The notes under the pieces are model-generated. The model saw nothing but the letters and a program-made list of their open reading frames with translations. It did no database searches and had not been told where the DNA came from. From Limosilactobacillus difficilis (lineage in GTDB: Bacteria; Bacillota; Bacilli; Lactobacillales; Lactobacillaceae): a stretch of 46,674 nt of DNA. Location: positions 1-46,674 of the forward strand of contig NZ_CANDNU010000011.1 in the NCBI RefSeq assembly GCF_947387495.1, given 5' to 3'. This document shows, one piece after another, positions 8,982-18,707 of the stretch (position 1 is its first letter; every line of letters begins with the position of its first letter). The position numbers were made by a program, and so were the translations under genes.

Positions 8982-10019
8982 TCACTTAATTACAATCTTG
9001 TCGGCATCTTTTGGCCGTGCCTGCAGCCGGCCCACTTCATAGAACTTTTCGTCTGCGGCCGCCAGCTTCTTCTCAACCGCTTCAACTTTTTCTGGTGCTA
9101 CCGCGAGGATCATCCCCAGCCCCATGTTAAAAGTACCCCAGTAATCAGCCGGCTTGAGATTACCCAACTGAATCAGGTACTTAAAAATTGGCAGTGTCGG
9201 CCAAGCAGCAGAATCAATGACGGCCTGGAGGGAATCGCCAAACATTCGCGGTAGGTTTTCGATCAAGCCGCCGCCGGTGATGTGGCTGATCCCGTGCAGG
9301 AGATGATCCTGAACCAATGGCAAGACTGCCGGAATGTAGATCCGGGTGGGAGCCAGGATGGCTTCTCCGACGGTCTGCCCACCGAGTTCCGCGGGTTTAG
9401 CCGTCAGTTGAACATCATGGTCCTTGAAAAGGATTTGCCGAACCAGAGTGAAACCGTTAGAGTGAACCCCACTGGACGGCAGGCCAATCAAGACGTCGCC
9501 AGCTTGGGGCAAAGCCGCCGTCAAGACATCATCACGCTCCACGACTCCCGTCGCGTAACCGGCTAAATCGTACTCCTCCTGACCGTACATGTCGGGCATC
9601 TCCGCGGTTTCCCCGCCGATAAGAGCCGCGCCGGCCTGTTTGCAGCCAGCTGCTACACCGTGGACAACGCTGGCTAATCGGTTCGGATCATTGTGACCAC
9701 AAGCAATGTAATCCAGGAAGAAGAGCGGTTCGGCCCCCTGGGCAAGTAGGTCGTTGACACACATCGCTACACAGTCGATGCCGACCGTATCGTGCTTTCC
9801 CATTTTCTGGGCAATCAGCAGCTTGGTCCCCACTCCATCAGTCCCGGAAACGAGAACCGGGTGTTTCACGTGTAACATTCCGAGATCAAACATACCACCG
9901 AAACTACCAATGCCACCCATTACGCCCTGGCGCTTAGTTGAGGCAACATCACTCTTGATTTTCTGAACGAGTTTGTAGCCGGCATTGACGTCGACCCCCG
10001 CTTGTGCATAACGATTCAT
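8982..10019 (-). CDS. purM: Phosphoribosylformylglycinamidine cyclo-ligase (AIR synthetase)
   Basis: Closes the imidazole ring to give AIR. 345 residues, standard size. Motifs: YAQAGVDVNAGYKLV, VSGTDGVGTKL, GGETAEMPDMY, LIGLPSSGVHSNGF and ITGGGLIENLPR. The ATG overlaps the purF stop (ATGA). Unusual point: codons for MLHVKH contain an exact parS consensus (9862-9877), described separately. Confidence 0.97.
   Translation of the reverse strand: MNRYAQAGVDVNAGYKLVQKIKSDVASTKRQGVMGGIGSFGGMFDLGMLHVKHPVLVSGTDGVGTKLLIAQKMGKHDTVGIDCVAMCVNDLLAQGAEPLFFLDYIACGHNDPNRLASVVHGVAAGCKQAGAALIGGETAEMPDMYGQEEYDLAGYATGVVERDDVLTAALPQAGDVLIGLPSSGVHSNGFTLVRQILFKDHDVQLTAKPAELGGQTVGEAILAPTRIYIPAVLPLVQDHLLHGISHITGGGLIENLPRMFGDSLQAVIDSAAWPTLPIFKYLIQLGNLKPADYWGTFNMGLGMILAVAPEKVEAVEKKLAAADEKFYEVGRLQARPKDADKIVIK
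9862..9877 (-). promoter_or_regulatory. parS centromere-like site (ParB binding) inside purM
   Basis: The minus strand reads TGTTACACGTGAAACA, a 16/16 match to the Bacillus parS consensus TGTTNCACGTGAAACA. It lies inside the purM coding sequence, about 26 kb from parA-parB of this window. Intragenic parS sites near the origin are common in Firmicutes. Confidence 0.8.
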
Positions 10020-11485
10020 TTCTTCTCCAACCGTTCCTTTCGCGCAATCTTTTCTTGTTCGTTCAGCGAAGCCAGGTAGCCAGCCTCATAATCTTCCAGC
10101 GGCGTCGGGTATTGACCGTTAAAGTAGGCAACGGTCAAGCCACCAAAGGGTGCATCCCCGGCGTCCGGAACGTCAATCGCCTTGATCAAGCCATCAACGC
10201 TGAGAAAACCGAGACTGTCACACCCCAGAATTTCCCGCATCGCGCTGACCGAATAATGAGCGGCAATTAACTCGTGACGCGTTGAAACGTCGATCCCGTA
10301 AAAGCACGGGAAGCGGAAAGTCGGGCTGGCAATCCGCATGTGAACTTCCTTCGCCCCTGCATCGTAGAGCATCTTGATAATCTGCTTGGAAGTCGTCCCC
10401 CGCACGATCGAATCGTCGACGACGGCGACCCGCTTGCCAGCAACCACTCCGCGAACAGCGGAGAGCTTACGACGCACCCCTTCTACCCGTAGAGCTTGGT
10501 TCGGTTGGATAAAGGTCCGGGCAACGTACTGGTTCTTAACCAGGCCCATTTCGTTAGGCACGCCGAGCTCTTCAGCGTAGCCGGACGCGGCCGACAGCGC
10601 CGAATTAGGAACCGGCACAACCATGTCAACATCAGCTGGCTGTTCCCGGGCCAGCAAACGGCCCATCCGCTTCCGAGCGTTGTGGACGGTGACCCCGTGG
10701 ATCACGGAATCTGGTCGCGCAAAGTAGATGTATTCCATCGAGCAAATTGCCAGTTGAGTGTGAGTCGTGTAGTGGTCGATGTGTAGACCGTCGCGATCAA
10801 CGATGATCAATTCACCTGGTTGGACGTCGCGGATAAATTTGGCGTGGACGATATCCAAGGCACAGGTCTCACTAGCGATGACATAACCGCCATCATCCAA
10901 TTGACCGATACAAAGAGGCCGAATCCCGTTCGGGTCGAGGGCCGCAATCATCCGGTCCTTTTGCAACATCAGGAAAGCGAAACCGCCGTGAACTTCATTC
11001 AGCGATTCCTTCAAGGCCGTCATAAAGCCCTTCTGAATTTTTTCACGAATCAGGTGAATCAGCACTTCCGTATCGGTCGTGCTTTGAAAGACCGCCCCGT
11101 TCTTTTCCAGACGCCGACGCAGAGTCGTCCCGTTCACCAAGTTGCCATTGTGAGCGAGAGCGATGTCGCCATCATAGAAGTGGAAAAGGAAGGGTTGCAC
11201 GTTCTGGATCGAATTCTGCCCCGTCGTACTGTAACGTACGTGACCGATGGCATAATCGCCTACCAGACGTTGCAGGTCCTTCGGGTTGGCAAAGGCCTTG
11301 GACAAGAGCCCCCGGTCCCGGTGCTGGTACATCTGCTTGCCATCGGAAGAGACGATCCCGGCCCCTTCCTGGCCCCGATGTTGTAAGTTGTGCAAGCCCA
11401 GGTAAACCAGCTGACTAGCATGGGGACTGCCGAAGACGCCAAAGACGCCACATTCTTCGTTTAAGCTTTTGACTTCATAAGGCAT
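10016..11485 (-). CDS. purF: Amidophosphoribosyltransferase
   Basis: Committed step: PRPP plus glutamine to phosphoribosylamine. 489 residues. The N-terminus is a short propeptide ending in LNEE, followed by C12 of ECGVFGVFG, the N-terminal nucleophile glutaminase Cys exposed after processing. Later motifs: GHVRYSTTG, the PRPP-binding loop VVDDSIVRGTTS and FPCFYGIDVSTR. The start lies inside the purL 3' end (25-base overlap) and the stop overlaps purM by ATGA, so translational coupling is likely. Confidence 0.97.
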   Translation of the reverse strand: MPYEVKSLNEECGVFGVFGSPHASQLVYLGLHNLQHRGQEGAGIVSSDGKQMYQHRDRGLLSKAFANPKDLQRLVGDYAIGHVRYSTTGQNSIQNVQPFLFHFYDGDIALAHNGNLVNGTTLRRRLEKNGAVFQSTTDTEVLIHLIREKIQKGFMTALKESLNEVHGGFAFLMLQKDRMIAALDPNGIRPLCIGQLDDGGYVIASETCALDIVHAKFIRDVQPGELIIVDRDGLHIDHYTTHTQLAICSMEYIYFARPDSVIHGVTVHNARKRMGRLLAREQPADVDMVVPVPNSALSAASGYAEELGVPNEMGLVKNQYVARTFIQPNQALRVEGVRRKLSAVRGVVAGKRVAVVDDSIVRGTTSKQIIKMLYDAGAKEVHMRIASPTFRFPCFYGIDVSTRHELIAAHYSVSAMREILGCDSLGFLSVDGLIKAIDVPDAGDAPFGGLTVAYFNGQYPTPLEDYEAGYLASLNEQEKIARKERLEKK

Positions 11486-13692
11486 GGCAAAGCCTCCTCA
11501 TAAACTTTTTCCAAGGTTGCGACGTTCTCGTTCAGGTATTGGCCACGCATCTGCGCTTGCAGGCGGTGATCAGCGGTGACCGTGCCAACCTGCTTGGCGT
11601 AGTCGCCGAGAGCCTGCTGAACCTCAACCGCGTGTTCAGCCTTGACGGTGATCACAAAGCGATCAGGCGATTCACTGAAGAGCTGGGCAGCGGTCAGGTC
11701 CGCGAGATCCAGTTTCATCCCCAGTTCTGTGTGGAAGAGGGTTTCGGCTAAGGCAACACCCAGGCCCCCTTCGCTCAGGTCGTGTGTACTCTGGACCAGC
11801 CCGTCTTGTTCGAGCTTCAGCAACTTTTTCAGGTGCTGGTGAACATCCTTAAGGTTCAACGGTGCCAGTGCTCCGCTGATGTCACCCTGCAGCATCTTCT
11901 GCAGTTCAGAACCAGCGAAGTCATCCCCGGTCTGGCCGAGCAGAAAGACAACGTTGCCGGCCTGCTGTGCCTTCATCGGGATAACGTGATTGATGTCGTG
12001 TACCAGACCAACCATGCCGACCATCGGCGTCGGGTGAATGGCCTTATCATCATTTTCGTTGTAGAGGGAAACATTACCGGAGACGACAGGCGTCTCAAAT
12101 TCCTTGCAGGCATCAGCCATTCCCATGACGGAGTGGTGCAATTCGTAGAAAATTTCGGGGTCGTTAGGGTCCCCGTAATTCAGGCAGTCAGTGATTGCCA
12201 GCGGTTCAGCCCCGCAGGCCACGATATTAGCAGCTGCTTCGGCCATTGCCCGGGCCCCACCGATGTAAGGATCGAGGTAAACGAAGCGACCGTTACCGTC
12301 ATTGGTCATCGCAATCCCCTTCTTGGTGCCACGTACCCGCAGGACACCGGCATCCGAACCAGGACCGACTACCGTGCTGGTCCGGACTTGGGAATCGTAT
12401 TGTTGGGTGAAGTAGCGATCAGAGGCAATCGTCGGTTGTTGCAACATTTGCTTGAGCATGGCACCGGCATTAGCAACTTCTGGCACCCAGGCTGGAGCTT
12501 GGCGCGCTTGTTGCAGCCGTGCTGGTTCCCGTTCCTCACTTGGTTCTTCTAGCACATCGTCGACCAAGGTGTGGACCGGGATGTTGCAGACAACTTGTCC
12601 GTCATGGTGCAGAACATACATTCCGTCGTCCGTGATCCGGCCAATCGTCACTACTTCGAGGTCATAGTAATCAAAGACTTTCTTAACGTCATCTTCGTGG
12701 CCCTTCTTAACACAGAGGAGCATCCGTTCCTGGGATTCCGACAGCATAATTTCGTAGGCTGACATGTTCGGTTCCCGTTGCGGAACAAGGTCGAGGTTGA
12801 GGTCCATCCCGGACTTACCTTCCGAAGCCATTTCGGCACTCGAGGACACGATACCGGCCGCCCCCATATCTTGAATACCGACCAGCCATTCGGGATGCTC
12901 TTCAATAATCTCCAAGCAAGCTTCCATCAGCAGCTTTTCCATGAAGGGGTCGCCCACTTGGACAGCCGAACGCTGGGTAGCGTGTTCCTTAGAGAAATCC
13001 TTAGAAGCGAAAGTGGCACCGTGAATGCCGTCACGCCCGGTTTTGGCACCGACGTACATCACCGCGTTGCCGACCCCGCTGGCCTGGCCGCGTTCCATGT
13101 TTTTCTGGTCCATGATGCCAAGGTTAAAGGCGTTCAGCAGAATGTTGCCCTGGTAGCAAGGGTCAAAGGTAGTTTCCCCGCCAATCGTCGGGATCCCCAT
13201 ACAGTTGCCGTAGTCACCAACCCCCTTGACGGTTTGTTCCGCCTTGTAACGCATTGTGGCGTCGTGGGCGATTTCACCAAAGTGCAGGGAATCCAGTGAC
13301 GCAATCGGCCGAGCCCCCATGCTAAAGATGTCCCGCAAGATGCCACCGACACCAGTAGCAGCGCCCTGGTAAGGTTCCACCGTCGTCGGGTGGTTGTGGC
13401 TTTCGGCTTTGAAGACGACAGCTTGGCCGTCATCGATGTCAACAACTCCGGCGCCTTCCCCTGGACCCTGCAGGATCCGCTTGCCCTTGTTCGGGAAGAG
13501 ACGGAGCACCGGCTTCGATTTCTTGTACGAACAATGTTCACTCCACATCGCTGAGAAAAGACCGGTTTCGGTGTAATTTGGCAACCGGTGCAGGAGTTTG
13601 TCGGCAATGTAGTTGTATTCGTGTTCCGTCAGGCTCCAGTCGATATAGGGCTTCTTTTCCTTGATTTCTTCTGGTGTCATTGCTTGCTTCAT
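11461..13692 (-). CDS. purL: Phosphoribosylformylglycinamidine synthase, large subunit
   Basis: ATP-dependent amidation of FGAR to FGAM, in complex with PurQ (glutaminase) and PurS. 743 residues, the short Gram-positive PurL that needs separate PurS and PurQ. Motifs: WSEHCSYKKSK near the N-terminus, AESHNHPTTVEPYQGAATGVG.., IQDMGAAG and STHDLSEGGLGVALAE. The ATG follows the purQ stop by one base; the 3' end overlaps purF. Confidence 0.97.
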   Translation of the reverse strand: MKQAMTPEEIKEKKPYIDWSLTEHEYNYIADKLLHRLPNYTETGLFSAMWSEHCSYKKSKPVLRLFPNKGKRILQGPGEGAGVVDIDDGQAVVFKAESHNHPTTVEPYQGAATGVGGILRDIFSMGARPIASLDSLHFGEIAHDATMRYKAEQTVKGVGDYGNCMGIPTIGGETTFDPCYQGNILLNAFNLGIMDQKNMERGQASGVGNAVMYVGAKTGRDGIHGATFASKDFSKEHATQRSAVQVGDPFMEKLLMEACLEIIEEHPEWLVGIQDMGAAGIVSSSAEMASEGKSGMDLNLDLVPQREPNMSAYEIMLSESQERMLLCVKKGHEDDVKKVFDYYDLEVVTIGRITDDGMYVLHHDGQVVCNIPVHTLVDDVLEEPSEEREPARLQQARQAPAWVPEVANAGAMLKQMLQQPTIASDRYFTQQYDSQVRTSTVVGPGSDAGVLRVRGTKKGIAMTNDGNGRFVYLDPYIGGARAMAEAAANIVACGAEPLAITDCLNYGDPNDPEIFYELHHSVMGMADACKEFETPVVSGNVSLYNENDDKAIHPTPMVGMVGLVHDINHVIPMKAQQAGNVVFLLGQTGDDFAGSELQKMLQGDISGALAPLNLKDVHQHLKKLLKLEQDGLVQSTHDLSEGGLGVALAETLFHTELGMKLDLADLTAAQLFSESPDRFVITVKAEHAVEVQQALGDYAKQVGTVTADHRLQAQMRGQYLNENVATLEKVYEEALPCLMKSKA

Positions 13693-13693
13693 G

Positions 13694-14374
13694 TTATGCC
13701 TCCGCTTTTACCGTGCCGTGGTCCAAAAGTGACTTGAAGAGGGGCAGGCCGTCCGTGCCGCCCAGAATTTCTTCCACCGCCCGCTCAGGGTGTGGCATCA
13801 TTCCGAGGACGTTACCGCGCTCATTGCAAATCCCAGCGATATCGTTCAAGCTGCCGTTCGGATTTTCGTGAGCGTAGCGAAAGACCACCTGGTGATTTTG
13901 TTCCAGCTTGTCGATCGTCGCCGAATCAGCATAAAAACTCCCGTCACCATGGGCAATTGGCAGGGTAATTTCAACATTTTGCTGGTAGCGGCTGGTAAAG
14001 GGAGTCCGGTTATTTTCTACCGTTAAGCTGACCGGCTTGCAAACAAATTGCATGCTGTCGTTTTGCTTCAGTGCGCCGGGCAGAAGTCCCATTTCCGTCA
14101 AAATCTGGAAGCCATTGCAGGTCCCAAAAACCAGCTTGCCTTCCGAAGCCATCTTCTTGATTGCCGGAATGATGTTGGCAAAACGAGCGATCGCACCACA
14201 ACGTAGGTAATCGCCGTAAGAAAAGCCCCCCGGCAGCATTACTGCGTCAAAGCCGGTCAAACTGGTCGCTTTGTGACTGACGTATTCAACCTGGGCGCCA
14301 CAGACCGAGTGCAGTGCCTCATAAATGTCGACGTCACAGTTGGAACCAGGAAAAACAATTACCGCAATCTTCAT
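13694..14374 (-). CDS. purQ: Phosphoribosylformylglycinamidine synthase, glutaminase subunit
   Basis: Class I glutamine amidotransferase delivering ammonia to PurL. 226 residues. FPGSNCDVD near the N-terminus, [12 protein letters not shown] (oxyanion region), [11 protein letters not shown] with the nucleophile Cys, and MMPHPERA with the catalytic His/Glu. Shares one base with the purS stop. Confidence 0.97.
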   Translation of the reverse strand: MKIAVIVFPGSNCDVDIYEALHSVCGAQVEYVSHKATSLTGFDAVMLPGGFSYGDYLRCGAIARFANIIPAIKKMASEGKLVFGTCNGFQILTEMGLLPGALKQNDSMQFVCKPVSLTVENNRTPFTSRYQQNVEITLPIAHGDGSFYADSATIDKLEQNHQVVFRYAHENPNGSLNDIAGICNERGNVLGMMPHPERAVEEILGGTDGLPLFKSLLDHGTVKAEA

Positions 14375-14625
14375 TATTTGTCAGCCTCCAGCACTTCGTA
14401 CTTGTAGGTTTCCATGTTAAAGTTCACCAGCAATTTCTCAGCGATGTCCTTGACGGCCGTCTCTAATGACGTCGTCGTTTCGTCAAAGGTGACGTCAAAG
14501 AACTTGCCGACCGTCACTTTTTGAACTTCATTGTGGCCGAGGGTGTGAATCGCATCCTGGATCGATGCGCCCTGGGGATCAAAAACTGAGGGTTTGTAGG
14601 TCACGTAAATGCGAACGGTCTTCAT
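14374..14625 (-). CDS. purS: Phosphoribosylformylglycinamidine synthase subunit PurS
   Basis: Small structural subunit bridging PurL and PurQ. 83 residues, typical. [19 protein letters not shown] at the start, then the characteristic [18 protein letters not shown] middle. Starts 2 bases after purC and overlaps purQ by one base. Confidence 0.95.
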   Translation of the reverse strand: MKTVRIYVTYKPSVFDPQGASIQDAIHTLGHNEVQKVTVGKFFDVTFDETTTSLETAVKDIAEKLLVNFNMETYKYEVLEADK

Positions 14626-14627
14626 AA

Positions 14628-15347
14628 TTAGTCCTCCTCTGCCAGTGCTTCCTGAACCCGGGACAGCACTTTTTCGTAAGTGTCAGTCAAACTGCCGAGG
14701 CCCCGACGGTAAACATCCTTGTCCATGTGGGCATTAGTCTTGATATCCCACAGCCGGCAGTTGTCTGGACTGAATTCATCGGCCAGGACGATTGAGCCAT
14801 CGCTCAGCTTGCCGAATTCCAGTTTGAAGTCAACCAACCGCATCCCAGCGTCGGCAAAAAGCGGTTTTAACAAGCTGTTGACTTGGCGGGTCATGTCCCA
14901 AATCTTGTCAACTTCTGCCTGACTGGCAATCTGCAAGGCCAGGATGTCAGAGGTGTTGATCATCGGGTCGCCCAGTTCATCGGACTTGTAGAACATTTCT
15001 TCCACCGGTTGAGCAAGCGGGGCGCCTTCCTTAAGACCGTAGCGGGAAGCAAAGTGGCCGGCACAAACGTTACGTGTGACAACTTCCAGTGGGAACATCT
15101 GGCACTTCTTAACCAGTTCTTCGGTGTCGTTCAATTTCTTGATAAAGTGGGTCGGAATTCCCTTCTTCATCAAGTATTGGAAGATCAGCGTCGAAATTTC
15201 GTTGTTGAGTTCACCCTTGTCCTTGATCTGGTCGTGCTTCTTACCGTTTAAAGCAGTCGCCTGGTTGGTATAAACCACCTTCAGCACTTCGGGATCGTCA
15301 GTCTGATACATCTTTTTTGCCTTGCCAGTGTAAAGTAACTTGTCCAT
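14628..15347 (-). CDS. purC: Phosphoribosylaminoimidazole-succinocarboxamide synthase
   Basis: Joins aspartate to CAIR using ATP. 239 residues. LYTGKAKKMYQTDD at the N-terminus (ATP binding), EVVTRNVCAGHF, DFKLEFG and the signature ADEFSPDNCRLWD. First gene of the second half of the pur cluster. Its own promoter region (15348-15545) carries several CGAAC PurBoxes, so PurR control is expected independently of purE. Confidence 0.97.
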   Translation of the reverse strand: MDKLLYTGKAKKMYQTDDPEVLKVVYTNQATALNGKKHDQIKDKGELNNEISTLIFQYLMKKGIPTHFIKKLNDTEELVKKCQMFPLEVVTRNVCAGHFASRYGLKEGAPLAQPVEEMFYKSDELGDPMINTSDILALQIASQAEVDKIWDMTRQVNSLLKPLFADAGMRLVDFKLEFGKLSDGSIVLADEFSPDNCRLWDIKTNAHMDKDVYRRGLGSLTDTYEKVLSRVQEALAEED

Positions 15348-15366
15348 GATGAAACTCCTTTTGGTA

Positions 15367-15411
15367 TAATCCGAACTTTAACATAAATGTTCGCCATATA
15401 AGTTCGTAAAT
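15367..15411 (-). promoter_or_regulatory. PurBox pair (PurR operator) before purC
   Basis: Plus strand CCGAAC (15371-15376) and inverted GTTCGT (15402-15407) with 25 bases between hexamers, plus another inverted GTTCGC at 15389-15394. The flanks are A/T as in the PurBox consensus AWWWCCGAACWWT. A candidate promoter TTGACC (15435-15440) with TGTAAA (15411-15416) lies beside it. Confidence 0.7.
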
Positions 15412-15454
15412 TTACAGTTTCAGAATAACAGGTCGGTCAATTTTTTGCAAGAAC

Positions 15455-15548
15455 AAATCCGAACTATTATTGGATATTTGGCAAAAGGAGTTACGATTTT
15501 GCTGACATTTAACAAGTAAAACGTTCAATCAGAATTAATGTTCGCTTT
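15455..15548 (-). promoter_or_regulatory. Additional upstream PurBox-like sites
   Basis: CCGAAC at 15459-15464 in an AAAT-CCGAAC-TATT context, a degenerate GTTACG at 15490-15495 placed exactly 25 bases further on, and GTTCGC at 15540-15545. They extend the PurR-like array well upstream of purC. Confidence 0.5.
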
Positions 15549-15565
15549 TTCCAAATAGAAAAGTT

Positions 15566-15600
15566 AAAAAAATAGCGGAAGATCACTTCCGCTATTCTTA
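15566..15600 (-). terminator. Terminator of the CLC gene
   Basis: Minus strand AATAGCGGAAG / CTTCCGCTATTTTTTT, directly after the stop codon. It isolates the CLC gene from purC. Confidence 0.85.
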
Positions 15601-15602
15601 TC

Positions 15603-16868
15603 TTATTTATCTAGTCGGCTTAACAACCACCGGCTAGTCGCAATCGACAAGCCTGCAGCGATGCAAAAAGGCAAGAGGGCTGAAAAGTCCAGGTGGCAGA
15701 CCTCAAAGAGCATAAAGAGGGCCATCAGCGGAGCCTGCTGTGAAGCCGCCAAGAAGGCGACCGCCCCAACCAGTGCACACTGGGTCAGATTGACCCCCGG
15801 GACGACCAAACCATAGAGCATCCCCAGTAAAACCCCGGCGGTACTGCCGAGCGCAATCGAAGGAGTCAGCACCCCGCCATAAGCTCCTCCCTTAATCGTC
15901 AGCAGTGTCACCACCAGCTTGGCCAAGAAACCGAAGAGCAGGAGGGCAATCGTCAGCCGGGAAACATGGCTGGTATTCATCGCCAACTGGGCAACTCCCC
16001 GGCCATTGCCGGCAATCTGGGGAAAGAAGGTGGCCACCAGGCCGGTCAAGAGCCCCACCAGTGGCAGCTGAATGAGCACGTGCCAGTCCACTGCCCTGCG
16101 TGCGCTCACCTGCTGCAGGGCTTGGCGGAACAGGGTCCCGCTAATTCCCAGTAATGGTGCCAGCAGGATCAGTAGCGGCAAGATTTGGTGGGGAAAAAAC
16201 TTGGCATCTTGGCTGATGTAATAGTATGGCTGCCAGCCCTTAAAAAGCCCACCAACAAGGGTTGCAATCGCCGACATGGTGAAACTGACGGCCACCGCCC
16301 GCTTTGAAACTTTTTGATAGAGGATCTCCAGGCAAAACATCGCCCCCGTGATCGGAGCAATGTAGACCCCAGCAAAACCTGCCCCGGCCGCAGCCGCTAC
16401 CAGCAGCCGGCGGTCATCGCCACTCAGCCGCCAGTGGGGATGGCGATCCACTAGTTGCTCCCAGTGCTGAGCAAGCATTGCTCCGGCCTCCCGCGGAGCC
16501 AATTCGCGTCCGATTGAGCCGCCTGTACCGACGTAAAAAATCTGGGTCAGAACGTGCAGGATGGTTTGGCAAAAGGGCATCATCTGCCCGGCAACTGCTT
16601 TTTTTAACTTCACGGGCCGGTAATGCCGCTGCATCCAAAACCAAATGACGGCAGCAATAATTGCCCCGATCGTGACAGCCAGCAAGCGCCGTTGCGCCGA
16701 AGTTCCCGTTGCCACCGGCATCAGGTCGTTCTCGCGAAAATGCAGGAAAAAGGATTCCACCAGGTCCAGCCATTTACTGAGCAGTCCCGAGCTAAGGCCC
16801 ACGACAGCACCCATGATTGGCGTTGCCACTAGCAGGCCAGCCGTATTGTTGTTCTTTTCTGTATCCAT
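15603..16868 (-). CDS. CLC family chloride channel / transporter
   Basis: Predicted Cl-/H+ antiporter or anion channel with about ten or more membrane helices, 421 residues. The selectivity segments are recognisable: GTGGSIGRELAP (the GREGP-like motif with the gating Glu) and GGAYGGVLTPSIALG (GxFxP-like). The ATG at 16868 has AGAGGA five bases upstream and gives MDTEKNNN.., so the longer frame to 16949 is untranslated leader. The gene sits after the beta-glucosidase and splits the purine cluster. Upstream lies a structured leader with T-box-like remnants. It lacks signs of the fluoride-specific CLC-F subgroup that I can identify. Confidence 0.88.
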   Translation of the reverse strand: MDTEKNNNTAGLLVATPIMGAVVGLSSGLLSKWLDLVESFFLHFRENDLMPVATGTSAQRRLLAVTIGAIIAAVIWFWMQRHYRPVKLKKAVAGQMMPFCQTILHVLTQIFYVGTGGSIGRELAPREAGAMLAQHWEQLVDRHPHWRLSGDDRRLLVAAAAGAGFAGVYIAPITGAMFCLEILYQKVSKRAVAVSFTMSAIATLVGGLFKGWQPYYYISQDAKFFPHQILPLLILLAPLLGISGTLFRQALQQVSARRAVDWHVLIQLPLVGLLTGLVATFFPQIAGNGRGVAQLAMNTSHVSRLTIALLLFGFLAKLVVTLLTIKGGAYGGVLTPSIALGSTAGVLLGMLYGLVVPGVNLTQCALVGAVAFLAASQQAPLMALFMLFEVCHLDFSALLPFCIAAGLSIATSRWLLSRLDK

Positions 16869-16944
16869 GATCGTCCTCTCAAATGCCAGGGACTGTCTCC
16901 GCCCCTCGTTAAAGCACATCCAATTGCCTATTACACAAATGGCC

Positions 16945-17030
16945 CCCACCGTTGGGTTATCCCAAACGCTGCGAGCCAGGAAGTCGAGGTAGCACCAAGC
17001 TGTCAGTTGCGATGACGGGGTGATGCTCCC
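16945..17030 (-). ncRNA. Structured leader with degenerate T-box features
   Basis: On the minus strand CCGTCATC (17011-17018) is followed by AGCTTGGTGCTACCTCG (16985-17001) and a hairpin CGTTTGGG-ATAA-CCCAACG (16950-16967). These resemble, in order, the T-box CCGTTATC segment, the AGGGTGGTACCGCG antiterminator and a terminator hairpin. The UGGN bulge is mutated (GGUGC instead of GGUGG) and there is no U-tract, so it is probably non-functional as a tRNA sensor. Confidence 0.4.
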
Positions 17031-17054
17031 TTCTTAGCTATTATTGATTTTAGC

Positions 17055-18551
<1,497 letters not shown>

Positions 18552-18580
18552 TCATCAATCAGGCAATCGCTAATGTCTCT

Positions 18581-18609
18581 ACTTTACCTGCCGAACTCTA
18601 AAAGCACAA
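18581..18609 (-). promoter_or_regulatory. Promoter of the 6-phospho-beta-glucosidase gene
   Basis: Minus-strand -35 TTGTGC (18604-18609), 17-base spacer, -10 TAAAGT (18581-18586). Confidence 0.6.
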
Positions 18610-18624
18610 TGGAAACGCTTCCTC
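18608..18624. promoter_or_regulatory. Catabolite-responsive element (cre)
   Basis: AATGGAAACGCTTCCTC matches WWTGNAANCGNWNNCWW at all but the last position. It overlaps the -35 box of the beta-glucosidase promoter by two bases, a position expected to repress through CcpA. Confidence 0.7.
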
Positions 18625-18660
18625 ATTTTTAAAATTCCCTTAGCCGGCCAGCCATATATA

Positions 18661-18693
18661 AGAAAAGGCCGGTGAAACATGCTCACCAGCCCG
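18661..18693 (-). terminator. Terminator after purB
   Basis: Minus strand GGGCTGGTGAGC / GTTTCACCGGCC followed by TTTTCTT, 15 bases after the purB stop. It closes the purE-K-B unit. Confidence 0.75.
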
Positions 18694-18707
18694 TCAATTA
18701 TTCAATT

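Noticed and set aside
16869-17054. Fluoride riboswitch before the CLC gene
   Set aside because: CLC genes often carry one, but I could not find the conserved crcB-motif core on the minus strand, and the protein lacks clear CLC-F features.
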